This document shows positions 24,368 to 32,569 of a DNA stretch of 38,958 nucleotides, one piece after another. The position numbers were made by a program, and so were the translations under genes. Source of the DNA: Exiguobacterium sp. (lineage in GTDB: Bacteria; Bacillota; Bacilli; Exiguobacteriales; Exiguobacteriaceae); NCBI RefSeq assembly GCF_020832205.1, contig NZ_JAFIFD010000043.1:1-38958 (forward strand), in the 5' to 3' direction. Below the pieces are notes generated by a model that did no database searches, was not told the DNA's origin, and saw nothing but the letters and a program-made list of their open reading frames with translations. Each line of letters starts with the position of its first letter. Within the stretch, counting starts at the first letter, position 1.

Positions 24368-25036
24368 TTATATCGGACGCGTTTTTGATTTGTTTAGCGC
24401 CCGGAACAAGCAAACCGCAGAAACTTCTTCATAACCAGCTCTCTTGAGCGTGAACGCCGCCTGGTGAAGCGTCGTCCCCGTCGTATAGACGTCGTCGACG
24501 AGAACGATTTTCTCACACCGGGCTGTCTTATGTATAGCGAACGGGTTTGGACGGTGTCGCCTTTGTTCTTTCCCAAGTTCACGCTGACTTGAAACCTCCG
24601 CTTTTGACAAAAGTTGGTGCGTCGGTCCGATTCCTCGAGCGAGCACGTCCGCCTGATTGAAGCGTCGCGTCAAAAGCCGCTCCTCGCTAAGCGGGATCGG
24701 CACGTATTTGACGCCCGGTTCGCGCGTCCGTTTGAGCCCATCGGCAACGTGACCGATCAGTGCGACGTCACCGCTGAACTTGAAGCGATGGAGCCAATTC
24801 GTACCTGCCTCGTCGTAAACGTAGAGACAACGGACCGTCAAATCGAGACCAAGCGCGAGCCAGCGGACGCAGTCGTCACACGTCCGTCCGTCTTCAGTCG
24901 GATGGCCGCAACGGGAACAGCCTTGCTCGAGCGGGGTCAACATCGTTGCACAGTACGGGCAGACCCAGTCGCGTTTCAAAAGTGTCGCCGGACTCCACGG
25001 CACCTTCATCGGTTTACGGCAGACGAGACAGTTCAT
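24368..25036 (-). CDS. comFC: competence protein ComFC (phosphoribosyltransferase-like)
   Basis: Needed for uptake of transforming DNA, acting with the ComFA motor in the cytosol. 222 residues: an N-terminal double zinc cluster (CLVCRKP, CPYCATML, CSRCGHP, CDDC) and a C-terminal phosphoribosyltransferase domain with the PRPP motif VLVDDVYTTGTTL and FNQADVLARGI. Its ATG overlaps the comFA stop (ATGA), so the pair is coupled. comFB, which lies between them in B. subtilis, is absent. The last bases carry the SigD promoter of yvyF. Confidence 0.94.
   Translation of the reverse strand: MNCLVCRKPMKVPWSPATLLKRDWVCPYCATMLTPLEQGCSRCGHPTEDGRTCDDCVRWLALGLDLTVRCLYVYDEAGTNWLHRFKFSGDVALIGHVADGLKRTREPGVKYVPIPLSEERLLTRRFNQADVLARGIGPTHQLLSKAEVSSQRELGKEQRRHRPNPFAIHKTARCEKIVLVDDVYTTGTTLHQAAFTLKRAGYEEVSAVCLFRALNKSKTRPI
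24370..24396 (-). promoter_or_regulatory. SigD promoter of yvyF-flgM
   Basis: Minus strand TAAA (24393-24396), exactly 15 bases, TCCGATAT (24370-24377), with one mismatch to consensus. It is identical in both boxes to the hag promoter. The start would fall near 24363, only ~10 bases before the yvyF start codon. Confidence 0.85.
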
Positions 25037-26184
25037 CGGCGGTTCGCCTGTTTGATCGCTTTGATGGCCCGGTCTTGCCGGAACGTCCGCTCGTTGTAGA
25101 AAAACACGACGTCTCCTGTCGGCGCATCCGGTTTCCGTCCGGCTCGGCCCGCCATCTGGATGAGCCCGCGCGACGTGAAGAGCACGTGTTCACTGTCGAG
25201 GACGGCGACGTCAACCCCGCGCACCGTCATGCCGCGCTCCCAAATCGATGTTGCGAGTACGATCCCGTTCGTCGTCTCGAGCCATTCGAGCACATCCGTC
25301 CGTTCGTTCGTGTCGGCCGAGACGGCCTTACAGGTGAATCCGTTCGCTTCGAGCCATTCCCCGTACCGGACGAGGTCGGCTTTCGTCGGCACGAACAACA
25401 GCCGGGGCGTCTCCCGTCGGCAAAACGTGATGACTGCCTCGTCTGTCTGTTTGACGAGCGTCGGGACGGGCAAGTCGTGCCCGTGATAGCGGCGTGACAA
25501 GTGTATAGTCGGGAACTGGCGTTGCCAGACGGTCGGTGTCGCCGTCACGAACAAGAAGACCCCTCTCCCCGCGCGTCGGATCGTCTGCCAGAGCGCCATG
25601 TTGAAGGCGAACGGGAACGCGTCCGACTCATCGACGAGCACGTAGTCGAAGACGTGCTTTAAATTCAACAGGAGCGGCGCCGTCGCGACGGTGATCATGT
25701 CGATTGTGTCTTTGTCCCCGCCCCCGTAACGCCGCGTGATCGGGACAGAGAAGGCGTGCTCCAATCGCTCGGCCCATTCGATGGCGACGTCGCGCCGCGG
25801 TGAGACGATGAGCACGCGCTTCCCTTCATTGACGACGCGCTCGATGACCGGGAACGCCATCTCGGTCTTCCCGGCGCCGCAGACGGCGTGGACGAGCCCG
25901 CTCGTTTGAGATTTCCACCAGATGAGCAATTGCCGGCTGACGTGCTTCTGGTCGGCCAATAACTCAAACGGCATGACGAGATTGGTCGATTCGACCGGTG
26001 TCGTCGAATCCTCTTCCCCGAGAAAGTCGCACTGACAGAGACGACCAAGATGAAGACAGTTCCGGCAATAACGGCACGCACCGTGGTGGCACATGAACGA
26101 GCGGGTGTCCGCACTAAGACAGCGTTGACAAATACCGAAGCGGATAGCAGGTATACCAATGTCGCGGATGACGATTTGTCCCAA
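25033..26184 (-). CDS. comFA: competence helicase-like ATPase ComFA
   Basis: ATP-driven motor that draws single-stranded DNA into the cell during transformation. An N-terminal zinc cluster (CQRCLS, CHHGACRYCRNC, CQC) is followed by Walker A AVCGAGKTE, the DESD Walker B, TATPT (motif III), and motif VI QMAGRAGRK. I choose the TTG at 26184 (AAAGGA nine bases upstream; 383 residues), because the ATG at 26235 has no ribosome site, but the start is not certain. It overlaps comFC by four bases. The cluster order matches B. subtilis apart from missing comFB and the tre genes lying upstream. Confidence 0.93.
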   Translation of the reverse strand: MGQIVIRDIGIPAIRFGICQRCLSADTRSFMCHHGACRYCRNCLHLGRLCQCDFLGEEDSTTPVESTNLVMPFELLADQKHVSRQLLIWWKSQTSGLVHAVCGAGKTEMAFPVIERVVNEGKRVLIVSPRRDVAIEWAERLEHAFSVPITRRYGGGDKDTIDMITVATAPLLLNLKHVFDYVLVDESDAFPFAFNMALWQTIRRAGRGVFLFVTATPTVWQRQFPTIHLSRRYHGHDLPVPTLVKQTDEAVITFCRRETPRLLFVPTKADLVRYGEWLEANGFTCKAVSADTNERTDVLEWLETTNGIVLATSIWERGMTVRGVDVAVLDSEHVLFTSRGLIQMAGRAGRKPDAPTGDVVFFYNERTFRQDRAIKAIKQANRR

Positions 26185-26320
26185 TACAATCAGTCCTTTT
26201 TGACTAAAGGTATCATGTGAGAAGTTTTCGGACATGAGGTGTTATCTGCATGTAGCGTCACCACTCCCGTACAGAACCTGAGCCATTTGAGACTTACGCC
26301 CGAGGCGAACGGTTCACTAT

Positions 26321-26337
26321 CTCTTATTTAATAAGAG
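26321..26337. promoter_or_regulatory. 17-base palindrome between comFA and a small gene
   Basis: CTCTTATT T AATAAGAG, arms of eight, in the intergenic space between divergent genes. A possible operator or AT-rich promoter element; no regulator can be named. Confidence 0.4.
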
Positions 26338-26366
26338 TAGCCCAATAATTGGAAAGTAGGTGTCCG

Positions 26367-26720
26367 ATGCACAAACGACCACTTCATAACGTCTTGACCA
26401 TACTCGGAATGATGGTCGTGTTCTGTCTCGGTTGGTGGGTGTGGTATGTGTTCAACGGCAGCGAGGCGGCCGAACAGCGAGCCGTTCGATCAGCCACAAC
26501 ATATGTCGACACAACGTATCCCGAGATGGAACTCGTTGTAACCGACGTGACGTACTTATCACTATACGATGCGAAATATTACGTATTGTTCGCGCCCCCG
26601 TCCCATATCGAAGCTGAGTTGTGGGTGCGCGTCACTCGAGCCGGAGACGTCGTGGACGACAATTTCGGGGATGCCATGAACGTCTCGCGGTCATTGGACC
26701 GACGTGACGCCTTCGACTAA
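26367..26720 (+). CDS. small membrane-anchored protein, unrecognised
   Basis: 117 residues from the ATG at 26367, which has TAGGTG upstream (the TTG at 26349 is unlikely). One N-terminal membrane helix (about residues 9-30, LTILGMMVVFCLGWWVWYVF) is followed by a small alpha/beta domain outside, with YPEMELVVTDVTYLSLYDAKYYVL and ELWVRVTRAGDVVDD. This resembles small YpmB-like anchored domains, but I do not claim the family. It stands alone between divergent comFA and convergent treA, ending in a shared terminator. Confidence 0.7.
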   Translation: MHKRPLHNVLTILGMMVVFCLGWWVWYVFNGSEAAEQRAVRSATTYVDTTYPEMELVVTDVTYLSLYDAKYYVLFAPPSHIEAELWVRVTRAGDVVDDNFGDAMNVSRSLDRRDAFD

Positions 26721-26732
26721 CACCTATAATCA

Positions 26733-26770
26733 AAAAAACTCGTCAGACGAAATCGTCTGGCGAGTTTTTC
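26733..26770. terminator. bidirectional terminator
   Basis: AAAAAACTCGTCAGACGA pairs with TCGTCTGGCGAGTTTTT, between the convergent small membrane gene and treA. Confidence 0.9.
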
Positions 26771-26780
26771 TCGTTATGTG

Positions 26781-28418
26781 TCATGCGTTCCGCTTGTAGA
26801 ACATGATCGCCTCGTACGCCCGGAGCGACAGCGTCGTCCCGTCGAGTTGCGGCACGTCGTAGTTGTGACTGACAACATCGGCCCGCGTGAAGCCTTCCGG
26901 AATCTCATGCGTCGTCTCAGGGCCGTAGAAGTTCGCGACGACGAGCACTTCCTCTTCGTCCGTCTTCCGCGTGTACGCCCAGACGTCAAGCGCGTCCGGC
27001 GTCAGGAGCGTATAGTCCCCGTCCGTCAACACGTCGAGCTCTTTTCGGAGTGAGATCAAGTTCTTGTAGTGGTAGAACACCGAGTTCGGGTCGTCAAGCG
27101 CCGTCTCGACGTTCACTTCCTTGTAATTCGGCGCCACGTTGATCCACGGCGTCCCGCTCGTGAAACCGGCATGCGGCGTCGCGTCCCACTGCATCGGCGT
27201 CCGCGAGTTATCGCGCGACTTCTGCTTGATGGCGGCCATCATATCCTCGTGCGACACGCCCTGTTCGCGCTTCAACTTGTAGATGTTGAGCGTCTCGATG
27301 TCACGGTACTCGTCGAGCGAGTCGAAGCCCGGGTTCGTCATGCCGATCTCCTCGCCTTGATAGATATACGGCGTCCCTTGCAGGCCGTGGAGCACCGTCG
27401 CGAGCATCTTCGCGCTCTCGACGCGGTGGTCGGTGTCATTGCCGAAGCGGCTGACGACGCGCGGCTGGTCATGGTTGCACCAGAAGATGGCGTTCCAACC
27501 CTTGCCGTGCATCCCTTCTTGCCACGTCGACATGATGTCTTTCAACTGGACAAAGTCGAACGGGGCGGCGACGAACTTCTCGCCGTTCGGATAGTCGACT
27601 TTCAAGTGATGGAAGCTGAACGTCATGCTGAGCTCTTGCTCGTCCGGGTTCGAGTAGCGGACGCAGTGGTCAAGCGTCGTCGACGACATCTCGCCGACCG
27701 TGATGACGTCGTGCCCTTCGAACACTTCACGGTTCATCTCTTTCAAGAATTCATGGATGCGCGGCCCGTCGGTGTAGAACTTGCGTCCGTCCGAATCGTC
27801 TTCCGGGAAGTCTTGTTGTTTCGAGATCAAGTTGATGACGTCAAGGCGGAACCCTTTAATGCCTTTCTCGCGCCAGAAGCGCATCATCTCATAGACGTCC
27901 TCGCGCATCTGTTCGTTCTCCCAGTTGAGGTCGGCTTGCGTCTCGTCGAACAAGTGGAGGAAATACTGGCCGCTCTTCTCGTCGTACTTCCAGGCGTTGC
28001 CGCCGAACTTCGACTCCCAGTTCGTCGGCTCGTCGCACCAAATGTAATAGTCGCGGTAGCGCTCGTCTCCGGCGAGCGATTTTTGGAACCACTCGTGCTC
28101 GGTCGAGGAGTGGTTGACGACGATGTCCATCATGAGCCCGATGCCGCGCGCCTCGGCCTCGCGGATGAGCTCATCCAAGTCATCCATCGTCCCGTACGAT
28201 GGGTCGATGGCGTAATAGTCGCTCACGTCATAGCCGTTGTCGTTTTGCGGCGACTTGTATACCGGCGTCATCCAGATGTACTCGATGCCGAGCTCGGCCA
28301 AGTAGTCGAGCTTCGCGGTCACCCCTTTGATGGATCCGGTGGCGTTGCCTTCCGGGCTGTAGAAACTTTTCGGGTAAATTTGATAGACGACGGATTTGCG
28401 CCAGTTTGTTTGTGTCAT
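26781..28418 (-). CDS. treA: trehalose-6-phosphate hydrolase
   Basis: A GH13 enzyme cutting trehalose 6-phosphate to glucose and glucose 6-phosphate in the cytosol. 545 residues. The catalytic residues by position are D193 (GFRLDV), E243 (VGEMSS) and D317 (CNHDQPR). The N-terminal WRKSVVYQIYPKSF and DIVVNHSSTEHEWFQ are typical of the oligo-1,6-glucosidase/TreC group; coupling to treP decides the substrate. The ATG at 28418 has AAAAGGAG upstream. It is last in the treP-treA transcript. Confidence 0.94.
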   Translation of the reverse strand: MTQTNWRKSVVYQIYPKSFYSPEGNATGSIKGVTAKLDYLAELGIEYIWMTPVYKSPQNDNGYDVSDYYAIDPSYGTMDDLDELIREAEARGIGLMMDIVVNHSSTEHEWFQKSLAGDERYRDYYIWCDEPTNWESKFGGNAWKYDEKSGQYFLHLFDETQADLNWENEQMREDVYEMMRFWREKGIKGFRLDVINLISKQQDFPEDDSDGRKFYTDGPRIHEFLKEMNREVFEGHDVITVGEMSSTTLDHCVRYSNPDEQELSMTFSFHHLKVDYPNGEKFVAAPFDFVQLKDIMSTWQEGMHGKGWNAIFWCNHDQPRVVSRFGNDTDHRVESAKMLATVLHGLQGTPYIYQGEEIGMTNPGFDSLDEYRDIETLNIYKLKREQGVSHEDMMAAIKQKSRDNSRTPMQWDATPHAGFTSGTPWINVAPNYKEVNVETALDDPNSVFYHYKNLISLRKELDVLTDGDYTLLTPDALDVWAYTRKTDEEEVLVVANFYGPETTHEIPEGFTRADVVSHNYDVPQLDGTTLSLRAYEAIMFYKRNA

Positions 28419-28460
28419 GTGTGTAGTCTCCTTTTGTAAGAGTTTTCATTCCAATCGAAA

Positions 28461-28484
28461 AGAGGGACGAACTGCCGTCCCTCC
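28461..28484 (-). terminator. treP-treA intergenic hairpin
   Basis: GAGGGACG pairs with CGTCCCTC across six bases, followed by TTTTCG. A weak terminator or RNA-processing hairpin that could lower treA relative to treP. Confidence 0.45.
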
Positions 28485-28495
28485 CTCCCGAGTCA

Positions 28496-29944
28496 TCATG
28501 CTACTTTGTTCTGTTCGATCTCACCTTTCTTCATGTAACGCTTCGATAAGACGAGCGTCAAGACGAACGGGACGACGATCGCTATGACCATCCCGACGAT
28601 GAAGAGAAGGATTTTGTCCGTGAAGATCGAGAGGAAACCAGGGAGTCCCCCGACACCGATTCCGATCGCTTGGACGTTATTGAGCGTGATGAAGATGGCG
28701 GCTGTTGCCGATCCGATCATCGCCGAGTAGAACGGGAACTTGTTCGGCAAGTTGACCCCGAACATGGCCGGCTCGGTGATCCCGAAGTAAGCGGAGATCG
28801 CCGACGTCGACGCCATACTCTTTTGTTTCGCGTTGTGCTTGTAAACGACGAACATCGCGAGTGCGGCCGAACCTTGGGCGATGTTCGACAAGGCGATCAT
28901 CGGCCAGATGAACGTACCACCCGTCTCGGCGACGAGCTGCAAGTCGATGGCGATGAACAAATGGTGCATCCCCGTGACGACGAGCGGTGCATAGAACAAT
29001 CCGAACAGGAGCGCCCCGACGACCGGGATCGCTTCGAACACGTTGACGAGGCTCATCGCGATGATGTTACCGAGACCACGCGTGACAGGACCAACGATCG
29101 CGAGCGCGAGGAAGCCGGTGACGACGATGGCCGTGATCGGCACGACGAGAAGCTGGATCGCGTTCGGCACATGTTTCTTCAAGAAGATCTCAATATGGCT
29201 CAAGATGAAGGCCGCAGCCAAAATCGGCAGGATTTGACCTTGATAGCCGACTTTCTCGATCTCGAACAAGCCGAGGATGTCGAACGTCGGGACGTCGCCT
29301 TCAAGCGCCGCTTGACCGTAACCCCAGGCGTTCAAGAGGTCCGGGTGGACGAGCAAGAGACCCATGACGATCCCGAGCACTTCGCTGCCGCCGAACCGTT
29401 TCGTCGCCGACCAACCGACGAGTGCCGGCAGGAAGACGAACGCCGTGTTCGCCATCATGTTAATGAGGTCCCACAGCCCTTGCAAGTTCGGATACGCCTC
29501 GATGAGCGTCGCGTCGTCGACGAACAAGCCTTCCGACGCGAGCAAGTTGTTGATCCCCATCAATAGACCGGCGACGATGATGGCCGGAATGATTGGCATG
29601 AAGACGTCCGAGAACACTTTGACGAGTTTTTGCAGCGGGTTCATCTTTTTGCCGCCGGCCGATTTGACCTCGGCGACCGTCGCCGCCTCAAGTCCGGCGA
29701 GCTTGATGAACTCGGCGTAGACGCGTTCGACGTCCCCCGCCCCGATGACGACTTGATACACACCCGAGTTCTCGAATGCGCCTTTGACGAGATCGGCTTC
29801 TTTCACTTTCGCCTCGTCGACTTTCGATTGGTCTTTCAGTGAGAGACGGAGCCGCGTGACACAGTGCGCCGCCTTGTCGACGTTATCCTTGCCCCCGATG
29901 GCTTCGAGGATATCCGCCGCGATTTGACGATAATCTGCCTTCAT
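28496..29944 (-). CDS. treP: trehalose PTS transporter, EIIBC
   Basis: Brings trehalose in and phosphorylates it; phosphate comes from a glucose-type EIIA not seen here. 482 residues. EIIB is N-terminal, with phospho-cysteine C28 in AAHCVTRLRL. The EIIC domain (about 100-470) has about 10 membrane segments with GITEPAMFGVNLP, the conserved sugar-site segment. The ATG at 29944 has AAAGGAGG upstream. A cre-like site lies in its leader. Confidence 0.95.
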   Translation of the reverse strand: MKADYRQIAADILEAIGGKDNVDKAAHCVTRLRLSLKDQSKVDEAKVKEADLVKGAFENSGVYQVVIGAGDVERVYAEFIKLAGLEAATVAEVKSAGGKKMNPLQKLVKVFSDVFMPIIPAIIVAGLLMGINNLLASEGLFVDDATLIEAYPNLQGLWDLINMMANTAFVFLPALVGWSATKRFGGSEVLGIVMGLLLVHPDLLNAWGYGQAALEGDVPTFDILGLFEIEKVGYQGQILPILAAAFILSHIEIFLKKHVPNAIQLLVVPITAIVVTGFLALAIVGPVTRGLGNIIAMSLVNVFEAIPVVGALLFGLFYAPLVVTGMHHLFIAIDLQLVAETGGTFIWPMIALSNIAQGSAALAMFVVYKHNAKQKSMASTSAISAYFGITEPAMFGVNLPNKFPFYSAMIGSATAAIFITLNNVQAIGIGVGGLPGFLSIFTDKILLFIVGMVIAIVVPFVLTLVLSKRYMKKGEIEQNKVA

Positions 29945-29962
29945 AATGTAGGCCTCCTTTGT

Positions 29963-29978
29963 TTGAAAGCGTTTGTTG
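29963..29978. promoter_or_regulatory. catabolite response element
   Basis: TTGAAAGCGTTTGTT, one mismatch from the TGWAARCGYTWNCW consensus, lies downstream of the tre promoter, where CcpA would act as a road-block. Confidence 0.65.
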
Positions 29979-30006
29979 AATACGGTTACATATGATTACA
30001 AACAAA

Positions 30007-30054
30007 GTTTAACTTATATAGACGAGTCGTGTCAACAACTTATCTATATAAGTT
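30007..30054 (-). promoter_or_regulatory. tre promoter with TreR-type operators
   Basis: Minus strand TTGACA (30030-30035), 17 bases, TTAAAC (30007-30012). A perfect dyad AACTTAT-CTAT-ATAAGTT (30037-30054) lies just upstream of the -35. Its half AACTTATATAGA recurs inverted, in the spacer (30011-30022), so two operator-like sites flank the -35. Confidence 0.65.
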
Positions 30055-30118
30055 ATCGTGACAAACGTGTGACAGGCGTTCATTCATTTTGTTCCCTCTC
30101 GTGTCGATTCGAAACGAC

Positions 30119-30147
30119 AAAAAAAGACCCTTCCCGAAGAAAGAGCC
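30119..30147 (-). terminator. terminator of treR
   Basis: Minus strand GGCTCTTTC, TTCG loop, GGAAGGGTC and seven Ts, starting right after the treR stop. Confidence 0.8.
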
Positions 30148-30855
30148 TTAGCGGCGGGCCACGTCACTGAACTGGAACTTGTCGAGCCGGTGACGGGACT
30201 CCGTATATTCGAACTGCCGTCCTTCATACAAGAACGTGTCGTTCGTGATGACGATGACGTATTCGTAGTCGTGCAAGTCGAGCCGCATCCGGTCGAGCGC
30301 CGTCACGTCCTCGGCGGCGATCTTCCGTTTGGCGTAGCTGATCTGGAGCCCGAGTTCGCGCTCGACGTACTCATAAATCGAACGCTCGGCGATCTGTTTC
30401 GTCAAGCCGGGTACGAGGTCTTTGACGAAGTAGTTGACGTCCAAGATGACGTTCTCGCCGTCAAAGTTACGCACCCGCTCGACGCGGTACATCGCTGTCC
30501 CCGGCTTGAGGTCCATCCGTTCGGCGAGCCAAGGCGGCGCCTCGATCTCTTCGAACGACGCCACGGTCGTCTGGATCGAGCGGCCGAGCATGCTCGCGTA
30601 CACTTCGGAGAAGCTGACGATGCCGTTGAACTGGAACTCGATTTGCTCACGGCGCAAGACGAAGACGCCTTTGCCGTGATGTTTCCGGACGTAGCCGTGC
30701 TCTTGAAGCAGATCGAGCGCCTTGCGGACCGTACCGCGGCTCGCCTCGTACGTATGCATGAGCTCGGTCTCCGACGGCAGCTTCGACTCTGCTTCGAGGA
30801 CACCGTTTCGCATCTGTTCAGCGAGCTGTTCGTAGATTTGTCGATATTTGGCCAC
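30148..30855 (-). CDS. treR: trehalose operon repressor (GntR family)
   Basis: 235 residues. The N-terminal winged helix of the GntR family (ESKLPSETELMHTYEASRGTVRKALDLL) is followed by a UTRA ligand domain (about 85-230, ending YTESRHRLDKFQF), the HutC subfamily to which TreR belongs. It represses treP-treA and is released by trehalose 6-phosphate. The start is the GTG at 30855 with AAAGGAG upstream. The degV terminator is immediately in front, leaving no visible promoter of its own. Confidence 0.93.
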   Translation of the reverse strand: MAKYRQIYEQLAEQMRNGVLEAESKLPSETELMHTYEASRGTVRKALDLLQEHGYVRKHHGKGVFVLRREQIEFQFNGIVSFSEVYASMLGRSIQTTVASFEEIEAPPWLAERMDLKPGTAMYRVERVRNFDGENVILDVNYFVKDLVPGLTKQIAERSIYEYVERELGLQISYAKRKIAAEDVTALDRMRLDLHDYEYVIVITNDTFLYEGRQFEYTESRHRLDKFQFSDVARR

Positions 30856-30876
30856 GCGCCTTCTCTCCTTTCATCG

Positions 30877-30904
30877 AAAAAGACGACCGCTCGGCCGTCT
30901 TTTT
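30877..30904 (-). terminator. terminator of degV
   Basis: AAAAAGACGACCG pairs with CGGCCGTCTTTTT. It sits between the degV stop and the treR ribosome site. Confidence 0.85.
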
Positions 30905-30905
30905 G

Positions 30906-31754
30906 TTACCAGTTGCGGCGATACCACGTGATGCCGATCGCACCCGGTCCGAGATGTGTCCCGATGACCGGTCCGAAATGGCTCCCCGAGATGTGCGCCT
31001 GCGGATACTTCGCTTTCATTGAGGCGATCTCTTCGGCTTGCCGTTCCGGGCAGTTGGCGTGAATGATGCCGATACAATACCCTTCACCGTCACCCGTGAT
31101 CGACTCTTCCATCATCTCTTCGATGCGACGCACCGCTTTCTTGTACGTCCGGATTTTCTCGAACGGGACGATGAGCCGGTCCTGGAAATGAAGCACCGGT
31201 TTAATCTGAAGGAACGAACCGACGAGCGCCTGGGCCGCGCTCAGCCGTCCGCCGCGCTGCAAGTGGTCGAGGTCGTCGACGACGAAATAAGCACGGACCG
31301 AGGCGCGGACTTTCTCCAAGTGCGCCATGATCTCTTGAGCCGAGGCACCGGCGTCCCGAAGCTTGACCGCTTCTTCGACGAGGAACGCTTGCGGCATGCA
31401 TGAGATTTCTGAATCGAACGCGTGGACGTTGACGTCGACCATGTCGTTCAAGGCGATCATCGACTGGTACGTCCCGCTGATCCCGCTCGAGAGGGTGATG
31501 GCGATGACGTCGGTCACTTCGTTCGGGAGCTGTTCGATCAGTTCGACCGTCTCCCCGATGCTCGGTTGTGACGTCGTCGGCAAGTTCCCTGCCTCGATAC
31601 GGCTATAGAACGCCTCAGTCGAGATGTCGACGGCTTCGCGGAAAGACTCCCCGTCAAAGATCACGCTGAGCGGCGCGACGTGCACCTCGTGCGCTTCACA
31701 AAATTCGGCCGGCAAATAGGCGGTACTGTCGGTCAAAATAGCTATGTTTCCCAT
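30906..31754 (-). CDS. DegV-family fatty-acid-binding protein
   Basis: Binds one fatty acid; some members (FakB) present it to the FakA kinase for phosphorylation. 282 residues. The family pattern is clear: ILTDSTAYLP at the start, TTSQPS near residue 60, ITLSSGISGTYQS near 86, and GPVIGTHLGPGAIG at the end. In B. subtilis the gene after degU is yviA, the same family, so synteny supports it. fakA is not in this window. The ATG at 31754 has GTGAGG upstream. Confidence 0.92.
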   Translation of the reverse strand: MGNIAILTDSTAYLPAEFCEAHEVHVAPLSVIFDGESFREAVDISTEAFYSRIEAGNLPTTSQPSIGETVELIEQLPNEVTDVIAITLSSGISGTYQSMIALNDMVDVNVHAFDSEISCMPQAFLVEEAVKLRDAGASAQEIMAHLEKVRASVRAYFVVDDLDHLQRGGRLSAAQALVGSFLQIKPVLHFQDRLIVPFEKIRTYKKAVRRIEEMMEESITGDGEGYCIGIIHANCPERQAEEIASMKAKYPQAHISGSHFGPVIGTHLGPGAIGITWYRRNW

Positions 31755-31812
31755 TCTATATCCTCACTTTACATCGTTTCATTTTTCCAATTATGTTAGG
31801 ATTCCATTCCAT

Positions 31813-31821
31813 ATTGTAACA
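31813..31821 (-). promoter_or_regulatory. extended -10 promoter of degV
   Basis: Minus strand TGTTACAAT, following a weak stem-loop with a T-run (CGATGC TTT GCCTCG, then TTTTT) after degU. No clear -35 lies upstream. Confidence 0.45.
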
Positions 31822-31849
31822 CAAAAACGAGGCAAAGCATCGGTCATGG

Positions 31850-32542
31850 TCAAATCTCGACCCATCCGCGGCGAATCGCGTCGACGACGGCTTGCGTCCG
31901 GTCGTTCACGTCCATTTTACGAAGGACAGACGAGACGTGGTTTTTGACCGTCTTCTCACTGATGAACAGCATGTCGCTAATGTCGCGGTTCGAGCGTCCG
32001 TCGGCGAGCAAGTGGAGCACTTCGACTTCGCGGCGTGACAACAGCTGGTAGACAGGATCGTCCGTCCGGTTCTCGACGTTGCGGCCGGCATGCTCTTCTT
32101 TGATTTGAAGGAGACGGCGATATTCTTTAAGTACGTTCGTCGTCACTTTCGGATGCAAGTACGCCCCGTCTTTGGCGACTGAACGGACGGCCGAGATGAG
32201 CTCGGTCGATGCGACTTCTTTGAGCAAGAAGCCAGACGCGCCCGCTTCAAGCGCGTGCGTGATGTACGACTCGTCGTCATGGATCGACAATATGAGGACG
32301 CGCGTGTCCGGCGAGAGGAGCGACAACTGTTTCGTCGCCTCGATTCCGTTCAAGTCCGGCATGTTGATGTCGAGAATCAAAATCTCTGGATTATGTTCGT
32401 TCGCGATACGGATCGCATCGAGCCCGGTGCGCCCTTCGGCGACGACGTGAAATTCGTCCTCTAAATCAAAAATCCGTTTCAAGCCTTCGCGAAACAGCTC
32501 GTGGTCATCGACGATTGCGATGCGTGTCTGTGTCAGTTCCAT
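31850..32542 (-). CDS. degU: response regulator DegU
   Basis: Two-component regulator of exoenzymes, competence and motility. 230 residues. The receiver (about 5-122) has acidic DD at 12-13, the phosphorylation site D58 (LILDINMPDLNG) and K near 108. The C-terminal LuxR-type HTH (about 165-228) has LSRREVEVLHLLADGRSNRDI and VKNHVSSVLRKM. It overlaps nothing but follows degS by 27 bases, hence one operon. Whether the degV transcript reads on from it is unclear. Confidence 0.97.
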   Translation of the reverse strand: MELTQTRIAIVDDHELFREGLKRIFDLEDEFHVVAEGRTGLDAIRIANEHNPEILILDINMPDLNGIEATKQLSLLSPDTRVLILSIHDDESYITHALEAGASGFLLKEVASTELISAVRSVAKDGAYLHPKVTTNVLKEYRRLLQIKEEHAGRNVENRTDDPVYQLLSRREVEVLHLLADGRSNRDISDMLFISEKTVKNHVSSVLRKMDVNDRTQAVVDAIRRGWVEI

Positions 32543-32569
32543 TTTATGATTCCCCCTTGGTTCTTTCCG

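Noticed and set aside
27069-28439. 456-codon plus-strand open frame opposite treA, and similar long frames opposite treP, allG and yviE
   Set aside because: Shadow frames made by the codon bias of the opposite strand. They are full of Arg, Asp, Glu and Val, with no motifs and no ribosome sites; the minus-strand genes are clearly real.
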